Below are positions 54,807 through 63,345 of a stretch of 64,000 nucleotides of DNA, piece after piece. The stretch lies in assembly GCF_023015865.1 (NCBI RefSeq), contig NZ_JALKBC010000002.1, forward strand, positions 1 through 64,000, read 5' to 3'. Both the position numbers and the translations under genes were made by a program. This stretch comes from Arenibacter sp. F26102. GTDB lineage: Bacteria; Bacteroidota; Bacteroidia; Flavobacteriales; Flavobacteriaceae. Below the pieces are notes generated by a model that was not told where the DNA came from, did not search any database, and saw nothing but the letters and a program-made list of their open reading frames with translations. Each line of letters begins with the position of its first letter. Within the stretch, counting starts at the first letter, position 1.

Positions 54807-57332
54807 ATGGTTTTAAAGAGAAGAAATTTTATTCAAAAAGTAGGGTTGGCAATTCCAATAATTGCCAACCCTTTCTCCAATATATTCGCCCAAAGTGGAG
54901 TGTTGGACAAGGCTCTAAACAGTAATTCAAAAAAGGCCATTGCCTTTAATTTTGAAAGTTTAAATGACAGGGTTTGGATTGGAAAGGATTTTTGGAGTAT
55001 TCCCATGGAAGATTGGGAAATAGGAAATAAAAGACTGGAGTTTAAAGGGACTATGCGGAATGCCCGCTTACATCTACTGACCTATGTACTTAAAAAGGAC
55101 AAGGGGGATTTTCGCATTAAAAGTAGAATTGGGCTGTTAAAAAATAATAATGACAAAGGGAGTGTCGGTTTTTCCATCGGAATAAAGGATACTACGGATC
55201 CCAATAGTGTAAAGGCGGCCTGTTATTTTGGTGAAGGATTATCTACTGGTATTTCCCTGGAAGGCAAATTGTTTGTAGCCGACAAAGAAGCTCAGCTTCC
55301 CCAAAATTTTGATTTTAACGATTTTACTCTGGAATTTGAGGGGTCCCCAAAAAAGGGGGATTACGAATGTAATTTGATCGCTGTGGATAAGGATGATCGA
55401 AAAGCGGAATTAGCCTATCATCATGCTGGTGAAATTGAAGGTCTGGTGGCTTTGGAACAGAACATGAACGAAAGGGAAGGTAGTACCTTTTGGTCTCGGT
55501 CAATTGCCCTTGATGGTACAAAGGTGGAATATGTTCCCGATAACAGTTTTGGGCCTATCTTTTGGGCCATGTACATGCTTTCAAAGGGGAAACTTAAATT
55601 AACGGCACAACTCCCCCCAGTAGGTAACAAGGATTCACAAAAGGTGGAGCTTCAATTTTTTAAGAAGGGTAAATGGGTCAAGGAAGAAAAAGGCGAAATT
55701 GATCCCGTATCCTATAGTAAAATTTTTTCAATAGAAAATTGGGATTCGGCTCAAGATACACCTTATCGTTTGGTTTATTCCATAGACAAGGAAAAGCATT
55801 ATTATAAAGGTGCTATAAGACAGGAACCGAATGACCGGCCACTGCGATTTGGTGGTTTAACCTGCCAGGAGTGGGCAGGATATCCATACCGTCCCTTGGT
55901 GGAGAATCTTGAAAAATCCAACCCGGATATGCTTTATTTCTCCGGAGATCAGTTATACGAGGGCAATGGAGGATACCCTATTAAAAGAGAGCCTGAGGAT
56001 AGTGCCATTTTAAATTATTTGGGAAAATGGTATATGTTCGGTTGGGCTTTTGGAAATATTATGCGCGATCGGCCAACAATTTGCACGCCCGATGACCACG
56101 ATGTTTATCAAGGTAATCTTTGGGGAGAAGGAGGGGAAGGCATTTCATTTGAGAAATGGAAAAAAGTAACCGATGCCCATGGAGGACTCGTCCAGACTCC
56201 AAAAATGGTCAATGTTGTTTACCGTACCCAATGTGGACACCTTCCAGATCCCTATGACCCATTGCCCTTAACATCAGGAATTACAAATTGGTTTACCCAA
56301 ATGGTTTACGGTAAGGTTAGTTTCGCTATTGTAAGTGATAGATTATTTAAATCCGGTCCGGAGATGCTCCGGAGTGGGGAAGGTAGGATAGATCATCTTA
56401 CCGCCCCGGCCAAACCGGAAGAACTTGATTCCAATGACCTGGATTTCTTTGGAAATCGTCAAATGGAGTTTTTGAATGGCTGGATCCAAGATTGGAAGGG
56501 AGCGGATATGAAGGTGCTGTTAAGTCAGACTTTATTTTCCAATGTAGGTACCCATCACGGTCCCAGAAAGCAATTCTTATTTGGCGATTTGGACTCGGGA
56601 GGTTGGCCCAAATCCAAACGGGATGAGGTAATACGGACCATAAGAAAAGCTTCTGTTTTTCATATAAACGGGGATCAACATTTGCCCTTTATGGTACAAT
56701 ATAGCGTAGATGAAGTACGGGATGGGGGCTGGACCTTCTGTACCCCGGCAATTTCAACGGGTTACCCAAGATGGGGACAACCAGATTCGGTCAATGTACC
56801 TTTTACGGATAGACCAGCACATGGCTTGCCCAATACGGGCTGTTATCGCGATGGATTTGGAAATATTAATTATATCTATGCCGTTGGGAATCCGACCGAC
56901 GATTTTGACCTAGAGAAAAACAGATATTTAAAGGCTCAGAAAAAGGCATCCGGTTTTGGGATAGTTACTTTTGATACCGGAGCTAGGACCATAAAAATGG
57001 AAGCAATCCGGTTTTTGGCGGTCCTTGGGGTGGAATCCGAAGAAAACATTTACCCCGGTTGGCCATTGACCATTGGCCAAGATGATAACGACGGCCGAAG
57101 CGCCTTGGGCTACTTGCCGAAATTACAATTAAAAGAATCCAACCAAGTTGTAAAGATTATTAATGAGGAGACCAATGAAATAGTGAAATCCCTAAGGGTT
57201 AAGGGCAACGAATATATTCCTCCCGTTTACTCTTTGGCCAAGTACACTTTGGTGATAGGGGAAGGGCAAAATGAAAAGATCATTAAATCGGTCGATATAA
57301 GTACGGACCCCAAGGAGGTCATGGAGGTCTAG
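54807..57332 (+). CDS. PhoD-like metallophosphatase
   Basis: An 841-residue exported protein. The N-terminus (KRRNFIQKVGLAIPIIANPF) has a basic, Tat-like signal. Residues about 345 onward carry the PhoD-like metallophosphatase domain: YFSGDQLYEG, TPDDHDVYQG, VLLSQTLFSNVGTHHG and FHINGDQHLPFMVQY supply the metal-binding Asp and His residues. The first 330 residues form a beta-rich domain. Family members cleave phosphate mono- or diesters; a sugar phosphoester or an unrelated phosphate-scavenging role is possible here. It sits 14 bp after the SusD remnant and 97 bp before a sulfatase gene. Confidence 0.85.
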   Translation: MVLKRRNFIQKVGLAIPIIANPFSNIFAQSGVLDKALNSNSKKAIAFNFESLNDRVWIGKDFWSIPMEDWEIGNKRLEFKGTMRNARLHLLTYVLKKDKGDFRIKSRIGLLKNNNDKGSVGFSIGIKDTTDPNSVKAACYFGEGLSTGISLEGKLFVADKEAQLPQNFDFNDFTLEFEGSPKKGDYECNLIAVDKDDRKAELAYHHAGEIEGLVALEQNMNEREGSTFWSRSIALDGTKVEYVPDNSFGPIFWAMYMLSKGKLKLTAQLPPVGNKDSQKVELQFFKKGKWVKEEKGEIDPVSYSKIFSIENWDSAQDTPYRLVYSIDKEKHYYKGAIRQEPNDRPLRFGGLTCQEWAGYPYRPLVENLEKSNPDMLYFSGDQLYEGNGGYPIKREPEDSAILNYLGKWYMFGWAFGNIMRDRPTICTPDDHDVYQGNLWGEGGEGISFEKWKKVTDAHGGLVQTPKMVNVVYRTQCGHLPDPYDPLPLTSGITNWFTQMVYGKVSFAIVSDRLFKSGPEMLRSGEGRIDHLTAPAKPEELDSNDLDFFGNRQMEFLNGWIQDWKGADMKVLLSQTLFSNVGTHHGPRKQFLFGDLDSGGWPKSKRDEVIRTIRKASVFHINGDQHLPFMVQYSVDEVRDGGWTFCTPAISTGYPRWGQPDSVNVPFTDRPAHGLPNTGCYRDGFGNINYIYAVGNPTDDFDLEKNRYLKAQKKASGFGIVTFDTGARTIKMEAIRFLAVLGVESEENIYPGWPLTIGQDDNDGRSALGYLPKLQLKESNQVVKIINEETNEIVKSLRVKGNEYIPPVYSLAKYTLVIGEGQNEKIIKSVDISTDPKEVMEV

Positions 57333-57429
57333 AATAAATACGAAACATGTGTTAAATGCCAGCCAAAAACAAAAGGGTAGTATCTTACAGGCTGCTAAAA
57401 TCAAAATCAGTAAATTAATTAAATAGAAT

Positions 57430-58992
57430 ATGAAGATTATCAAAAAGAGTTTGTTCCAATCCGCACTGGTTGTTTTGCTTATGCTGGGATGTAAATCCAA
57501 GGCAGAAAAAGAGGTTGCTGTTGTGGAAAGTTCTAAAAAACCCAACATTGTATTTATTTATATGGATGATCTTGGCTATGGGGATATGAGCGCCTATGGT
57601 GCCACCGAGATCAGCACTCCAAATATGGATGCCCTGGCAAAGGGAGGAGTGCAGTTTACCAATGGCTATGCCACCTCTGCCACCTGTACCCCAAGTAGGT
57701 ATGCCATATTAACCGGTAGGTATCCCTGGCGCAATAAGGACGCCAAAATATTACCGGGAACTGCTCCCTTGATTATTGATACGACCCAAATTACGGTTCC
57801 CAAAATGCTGCAGGAGAAAGGCTATGCCACCGGTATTGTGGGGAAATGGCACTTGGGACTTGGTAGTGGCATGGTAAACTGGAACCAATGGGTATCGCCT
57901 GGTCCCAATGAAGTGGGTTTCGATTATTCCTATATTCTGGCGGCAACACAGGATAGGGTGCCAACGGTTTATATTGCCGATGGTCACGTAGACGGATTGG
58001 ATCCCAACGACCCTATAGAAGTTAGTTATAAGGAAAATTTTGAGGGCGAGCCAACAGGATTGGATAATCCGGAATTGACTACCATGAAATGGCATCATGG
58101 GCACAATAACAGTATAGTGAACGGAGTGCCGCGAATAGGATTTATGAAAGGTGGGGAGGCTGCCAAATGGAGCGATGTTGATATGGCGGACCATTTTCTG
58201 GCCAAGGCACAACAGTATGTAAAAGAGCATAAAAACAAACCTTTCTTTTTGTATTATGCCTTGCAACAGCCACATGTACCACGTACACCCCATCCGCGTT
58301 TTGTAGGGAAATCCGATATGGGTCCCAGGGGAGACGTTATTCTGGAAGCTGATTGGATGATAGGAGAGTTTATGAAAACCTTGGAAGAGGAGGGAATATT
58401 GGAGAACACATTGATCGTCTTCTCCAGTGATAACGGCCCGGTGGTGAATGATGGCTACTATGACGACGCCGTAGAGAAATTGGGCAACCATACCCCGGCA
58501 GGAATATTAAGGGGAGGTAAGTACAGCTTGTTCGAGGCAGGTACCAAAGTTCCCTTTATTACCTATTGGAAAGGCATCATTGCTCAAGGAAAATCCGATG
58601 CCATGGTCTGTCAAGTGGACTTGCTTACTTCAATGGCCGCTTTGGTGGGAAGTGATAAAACAGGTGAGGATAGTGAGAACCTTTTGGATGAATTTTTAGG
58701 CAAATCCAATAACGGGAGGGATCAATTGGTATTGGAAGCTACCTCAAGAACGGCCTTCAGAAAAGGAAATTGGGCTATGATTCCACCTTATAAGGGACCT
58801 GCGGTTATTAAGTCGGTCAATATAGAAATTGGAAATTCAGAAGAATATCAACTTTATGATTTAGAAAAAGACCCAAGTCAAAAGGAGAATTTGGCAAAAT
58901 CCAATCCTGAAAAACTTCAGGAATTGGTTGCTGATTTTGAAAAAATTAGAGGTATTTCAGATAGTGGTATTCAAGACTTGGAACTCAAATAA
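57430..58992 (+). CDS. Sulfatase lipoprotein
   Basis: A 520-residue sulfatase with lipobox MLGC (Cys21). Metal Asp46-Asp47 in IYMDDLGYGD, formylglycine Cys86 in C-T-P-S-R, GRYPWR, GKWHLGLG, QQPHVPRTPHPRFVG and FSSDNGPVV are present. The order and motifs resemble arylsulfatase A-like enzymes (S1_15-like is a guess). It should be active on a sugar sulfate. It is the last intact locus gene on this side; beyond it lie degraded genes. Confidence 0.92.
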   Translation: MKIIKKSLFQSALVVLLMLGCKSKAEKEVAVVESSKKPNIVFIYMDDLGYGDMSAYGATEISTPNMDALAKGGVQFTNGYATSATCTPSRYAILTGRYPWRNKDAKILPGTAPLIIDTTQITVPKMLQEKGYATGIVGKWHLGLGSGMVNWNQWVSPGPNEVGFDYSYILAATQDRVPTVYIADGHVDGLDPNDPIEVSYKENFEGEPTGLDNPELTTMKWHHGHNNSIVNGVPRIGFMKGGEAAKWSDVDMADHFLAKAQQYVKEHKNKPFFLYYALQQPHVPRTPHPRFVGKSDMGPRGDVILEADWMIGEFMKTLEEEGILENTLIVFSSDNGPVVNDGYYDDAVEKLGNHTPAGILRGGKYSLFEAGTKVPFITYWKGIIAQGKSDAMVCQVDLLTSMAALVGSDKTGEDSENLLDEFLGKSNNGRDQLVLEATSRTAFRKGNWAMIPPYKGPAVIKSVNIEIGNSEEYQLYDLEKDPSQKENLAKSNPEKLQELVADFEKIRGISDSGIQDLELK

Positions 58993-59234
58993 GGTGTGCC
59001 AATTACCCATAGCAAGGAGGAAAGAATTGAATCTATAGATTTCCCTACCCGAATGTGGGCGATTGCTGTAGTGGTATTTAATAGGTATATGAGAAATGGA
59101 AAAGGGAAATACCTTTATTTGACTCTCACGGTTGGAAGAATCTATCTGTCCATAATGCCACGGCATGTCCGTATTTTGGATGGTATATTCAGAATAGGAA
59201 AAAGTTGGTTGTGATAAAATCTTAGAATAAAAGT

Positions 59235-59609
59235 CTATGTTTTGAAGACGGACCGAATGTATTTATTGTTAGAAAAATAACTATCAAACATATCCGTATT
59301 TTCAGGAACAGCACCTTCTATCTATACCAATCCTTCATAGTCGATATCATCAATCGCCTTTTTTATCTCTTCAAAATCTATTCTGCCTTGCCCCAATAAA
59401 TAACCGTTCTCTTGGGCATGGAATTCACAGATATGCTTTTTACCCAACCAAAGGATTTCCTCATAAATATTGTAACCCATTTTGTTGGAATCGGCCACGT
59501 TATAATATACTTGTACGTTGGGCGAACCAACGGCATTTATGAATTCCAAATATTCTTGGGAGGGGATAAAATCCAATAAATAAAAAGATTCAATCCATAT
59601 AATTGAAGG
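59235..59609 (-). pseudogene. Sugar phosphate isomerase/epimerase remnant
   Basis: The C-terminal third of a xylose-isomerase-like TIM barrel survives: AVGSPNVQVYYNVADSNKMG, HICEFHAQENGYLLGQG and IDYEGLV, then an in-frame TAG (59319-59321), then IEGAVPENTDMFDSYF and NNKYIRSVF to a second TAG at 59235. Relatives have Gln where the first TAG lies, so a CAG to TAG change is likely. The N-terminal two thirds of the gene are absent upstream. Confidence 0.8.
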
Positions 59610-59779
59610 CTACAAACGTGGTACTTTATCAGTAAAAATTCTGAAATTGGGCAGGCAGTTTATGGTTTGACGTAATTTAGACTTCCTAGGACTCAAAATC
59701 AAGTTTGAGGATATTATCGTTTTGGCGACGAGAGTGACTAAAGTTGTATTGATGAGGTAGGGGGTGAAGGCACAAAAGC

Positions 59780-59953
59780 TTAAAATTGATTCTTAGGACC
59801 TTCATTATTCTTTCTGATTTCCAAATCGTAAATGGAATCCAAGTCTATGGGGTGTCTTCTTTTTGAAAAAAACATACCATGAAGAATTACTAAAATGGTG
59901 CCTCCTGCAAAGCACAGATTCAGTACGAGTATAATGCTTATGATCTGTGACAT
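59780..59953 (-). CDS. Small membrane protein, 57 residues
   Basis: An ATG-started frame encodes one hydrophobic segment (about residues 4-29: IISIILVLNLCFAGGTILVIL then HGMFF) followed by a positive flank SKRRH and a charged tail (DLDSIYDLEIRKNNEGPKNQF). This is the plan of a single-pass inner-membrane protein with its C-terminus inside. I do not recognise it. It lies between two broken genes on the same strand, so whether it is expressed is uncertain. Confidence 0.5.
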   Translation of the reverse strand: MSQIISIILVLNLCFAGGTILVILHGMFFSKRRHPIDLDSIYDLEIRKNNEGPKNQF

Positions 59954-60281
59954 GATATTTGTTTTAAAGGTTATGCAAATGTCGAAAATAGGGGAAGCTA
60001 TGTGTTATATAATTATTGTAATCAGTTATATAATTAGTCTAAAATGGACGGTCTCTATATCGACAACCATTTTTGTTCAATTTAAACAAAAGCCTTTTTA
60101 TGGGAATGGCTATTGCTTCATTCTAATTTTAATGGAAGATAGTGAGTATATGTAATCCTCTAAATGGGAATTGTATAGTTGGTAGGATTTTCTGCACAAT
60201 TGGTTAAAAGCAACTGTTCATTAAATAGCAATTGATTTATTTTGGAACTTGGCTATTGATGATCTTTATAAACAGGGCACA
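59954..60281. other. Gap between small membrane protein and phosphatase pseudogene
   Basis: About 330 bp of AT-rich sequence; I see no gene, repeat or signal in it. Confidence 0.4.
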
Positions 60282-61516
60282 TTATTCCGGAACGATCCAA
60301 GTATTGGTAGAATTGTGCTTTCCTACAACTACAATTTTATAGAATTTGGAAGGATATTTGCCTAAATCAATTGTGGGGGTGTTATTATATGCCTTCATCT
60401 TTTTGACCAATTTATAAGGGTCGTTCATGCCATTTCTAAATCCGTTCTCAGTACTCAGATAAACTTTCAATTTCTCTTTGCCGGCATAACACCTCCAATA
60501 AAGGGTAAGTTCTTTACCTTGGGCCGTTGCCTTCAAATCGCTTACAGAAATCTTTCCTGAAATAGATACCCCATCTATTTCAAATGCTCGATGGCGCTTA
60601 GGTGAAATTTCCAAACTTCTGAGCATTGCTGGCAAAATATCCACTATTCCTGGAGTTCCTTCAGTAAAATAATTGTTTACATCACGGGCATTGGTTACGA
60701 TCCAAGTTAACGTTCCCGTTCTGATTGTCCGCCATGTCCCTTGCCAGTTTCCTTGTCCCTGCCATGGTCTGTTGTGATAAATTTTCGCCAATCCTCGCCA
60801 TAGTTATTTTGTCTAAACTCCATGGCATTGAAAAGTCTTCCTATTTGTTGGTCCATAATGGTTATGGTATTATGAAATTGCTCGCTATCACCATATCGGT
60901 GTCCCAAGTCATCTGTATATTCAAGATATACCCATGAGAGATCTGGACTTTAAGCTTTGATGTATCTAGCGGCTTCATTTACAACTTTTTCATCAATTTT
61001 ATGTATGTACTGTTGGTTTTCGTCATGTGGGAAGTTTTGGGTGTCCAACTCGAAGCCATCAAAATGATAATTTAATATTAGGTGATCGGTTTGGGGAAGG
61101 CCCTCCCCAACTAATTTTGTTCTATTGTCTCGCCAAGTCGAGAAAATGGACGTTTTTATTTCGCGCCTATGTTCCTTGGCATATCTAAAAATAGTCCAGT
61201 AATTATAATTGGGGTCTTTAATACTGTTGACCCACACATTGTGCTTGTTGGCCCAGGTGCCGGTCAATAAGCTATTGTATCCTACCGCGGAGGTGGTAGA
61301 TGCTCCGAATAGCCATCTTTAATAAATACCCCCAACGTAGGCACGTGTATATCCTCCTCGCTCCGCAATTGCATCCAAGTTGGGTGTGGCCAATTGTTCT
61401 ATTACGTCAGCAGAAATCCCGTCTACAATAACGAACACTATTTTACTGCTTGGCTTTTGCCCGAGCAGGGTAGTGAAATAAGTAAAACTGAAAAATAATA
61501 GGAAATGAATTTTCAA
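60282..61516 (-). pseudogene. Alkaline-phosphatase-superfamily (type I phosphodiesterase-like) gene with several disruptions
   Basis: Pieces of one secreted enzyme lie in order: signal peptide plus [63 protein letters not shown]; and TTDHGRDKETGKGHGGQS, followed by a C-terminal beta domain to VPE. Disruptions: a local out-of-frame stretch with a TAA at 61319 (KDGYSE is readable in another frame, so probably one insertion and one compensating deletion); an in-frame TAA at 60950 where Gln or another residue is expected; and a frameshift near 60710 just after GGQSERER. With at least three lesions the gene is dead. Intact relatives hydrolyse phosphodiesters or sugar phosphates. Confidence 0.88.
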
Positions 61517-61905
61517 AATGAAGACTGATTATTACAATAAGGTTCAGGTATAAATTTACTTTTACTTTTGTTGAAGTAAGAACCCATTATTCAAAAATAT
61601 TTAAAAATTTCCGAGTGATTGAATCAATATTAAGACTATTATATTAGAGTAGTTTGTAGGTTTATTACGTTTATTTACAAGGGGTTGGCTTCCTGTTAAA
61701 TAGAAAAGGCGAAAATTTATAGTCTATTGGATATCTTTGAAGGTACTGCAATTATAAGGTGAAGCTTGTTGGTCTTAATTTGCTTAATAAGAAGCCCATT
61801 TGGTATCCAAAGGAAATAATATTTTGGAAAAATATTGTCTATGGTTGTTTTAAACTCTCAAAATTGGTGTAATTTTGACGGACTATTTTCTGTAATTACA
61901 GTAAT
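61517..61905. other. Gap before tRNA-Val
   Basis: About 390 bp; no coding frame or repeat that I can support. It presumably contains the tRNA promoter. Confidence 0.4.
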
Positions 61906-61980
61906 GGGGTATTAGCTCAGTTGGTTTAGAGCGCTGCCTTGACAGGGCAGAGGTCACTGGTTCGAATCCAGTATGTCCCA
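61906..61980 (+). tRNA. tRNA-Val (anticodon GAC)
   Basis: The 75-base sequence folds as a full cloverleaf: acceptor GGGGTAT/ATGTCCC (with two G-U pairs), D stem GCTC/GAGC, anticodon stem CTGCC/GGCAG with loop TTGACAG (anticodon GAC), and T stem ACTGG/CCAGT with loop TTCGAAT. The genome does not encode the final CCA (the bases after the discriminator are CA). Confidence 0.95.
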
Positions 61981-62003
61981 CAAAAACGCCTCGATCTTGT
62001 ATC

Positions 62004-63278
62004 CTATAAGATGTCGAGTATTCTTTCCAAAGCCATTCCTCTAGAGCCCTTTATCAGGATAGTGGCGTGTTCCAGAGTACTGTTCTTAAGAGTTTCCTTG
62101 AGCTGGTCAAAGGATTTGTACTTGTTCAGATAACCTTTTGTTTTATAAAAGTTTTCCCCAATTAAATACACTTGGTCAAAATTCATATTGGTGACCAGAT
62201 CGGATATTTCCTGATGTTCTTTTTCAGCAGTTTTTCCTAGTTCGAACATATCTCCCAAGAAAACAATTTTATGGTCGGCCTTTAATTGCTGAAAGCTCTC
62301 TAATGCAGCCGTCATACTAGTAGGATTGGCATTATAGGCGTCCAGAATAATATGATGGCCATTTTTATTAATTATTTGTGATCGATTGTTTTGGGGCGCA
62401 TAATTTTCTATTCCTTCTTTTATTTTATCAAGGTCTACGTTAAAGTATTGTCCCATTAAAATTGCTGCACAGCAATTTGTGAAGTTATAGCGGCCCACCA
62501 GTTGGGTTGAAATAATGGTATTGCCAACGGCTATTTTAACAAATGGATCGGCACTAACAAGTTTTATTCTAAAGAATTGATTGTCTTCTTGACTATATCC
62601 ATATTTTTCAACTACCGAGCCTAATTTGTTTTTTTGAATTGGATCATCTGCATTGAAAAAAATGGACTTACCATGGGTTGTTAGATGGTCGTAAAGTTCA
62701 CTTTTGGCTTTTATAACCCCTTCTTCACTGCCAAAACCTTCCAAATGTGCTTTTCCAAAATTGGTGATATATCCGTAATCAGGCATTGCCAATTGGCATA
62801 AAAAATTTATTTCCTTGGGATGGTTAGCGCCCATTTCTACAATGGCCATTTCAGTATCGGGGGTAATTGAAAGTAAGGTTAATGGAACACCTATGTGATT
62901 GTTGAGATTGCCTTTTGTGGCAATGGTTTTATATTTTTTGGAAAGAACGGCGGTAATTAGTTCCTTGGTGGTTGTTTTGCCATTGCTCCCAGTAAGAGCA
63001 ACAACTTTGGCCTTGCAATAATTTCTGTGAAATTTGGCTAAGTTTTGGAGGGTGGTTAGAACATCCTTCACGAGTATGGTCTTGGAGTTTACGGCAAATT
63101 CCCGCTCATCTACAACAGCATAGGAAGCACCTTTTTTTATGGCTTCCGCAGCATAGGAGTTTCCGTTGAAATTATCTCCCTTTAGAGCGAAAAAGATACA
63201 ATCAGGGCTTATTTTTCTAGTGTCGGTACAAACCTGTGGAAACTCTAAAAAGAGTTGGTGCAGCTGTTCTATTGTCAT
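62004..63278 (-). CDS. murF: UDP-N-acetylmuramoyl-tripeptide--D-alanyl-D-alanine ligase
   Basis: A 424-residue cytoplasmic ligase that adds D-Ala-D-Ala to the peptidoglycan precursor. The N-terminal substrate domain has CTDTRKISPDCIFFALKGDNFNG, the central domain has the ATP loop VALTGSNGKTTTKELI and VEMGANHPKEI, and the C-terminal domain has ILDAYNANPTSMTAALE and LGDMFELG. Length is normal. It follows gldJ on the same strand with a terminator between them, an arrangement I recall from other flavobacteria. It is a core gene, not part of the sugar locus. Confidence 0.97.
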   Translation of the reverse strand: MTIEQLHQLFLEFPQVCTDTRKISPDCIFFALKGDNFNGNSYAAEAIKKGASYAVVDEREFAVNSKTILVKDVLTTLQNLAKFHRNYCKAKVVALTGSNGKTTTKELITAVLSKKYKTIATKGNLNNHIGVPLTLLSITPDTEMAIVEMGANHPKEINFLCQLAMPDYGYITNFGKAHLEGFGSEEGVIKAKSELYDHLTTHGKSIFFNADDPIQKNKLGSVVEKYGYSQEDNQFFRIKLVSADPFVKIAVGNTIISTQLVGRYNFTNCCAAILMGQYFNVDLDKIKEGIENYAPQNNRSQIINKNGHHIILDAYNANPTSMTAALESFQQLKADHKIVFLGDMFELGKTAEKEHQEISDLVTNMNFDQVYLIGENFYKTKGYLNKYKSFDQLKETLKNSTLEHATILIKGSRGMALERILDIL

Positions 63279-63296
63279 AAATCTAAGATATAAAAA

Positions 63297-63318
63297 AAGC
63301 CCTTTTTACAAAGGGCTT
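63297..63318 (-). terminator. Terminator between gldJ and murF
   Basis: Stem AAGCCCTTT/AAAGGGCTT (63297-63305 with 63310-63318), four-base loop. On the minus strand it is followed by a T run, so it ends gldJ transcription, at least partly, before murF. Confidence 0.8.
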
Positions 63319-63345
63319 CTTATATATTTATTTGAAGGTTTGAGC

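Noticed and set aside
58996-59214. 72-codon plus-strand frame after the last sulfatase
   Set aside because: Composition is unlike protein of this genome, it has no recognisable domain, and it shows no link to the preceding gene.
61906-61980. tRNA-Val as an integration site for the locus
   Set aside because: I found no second copy of the tRNA 3-prime end and no integrase gene in the window, so there is no direct evidence of site-specific insertion.
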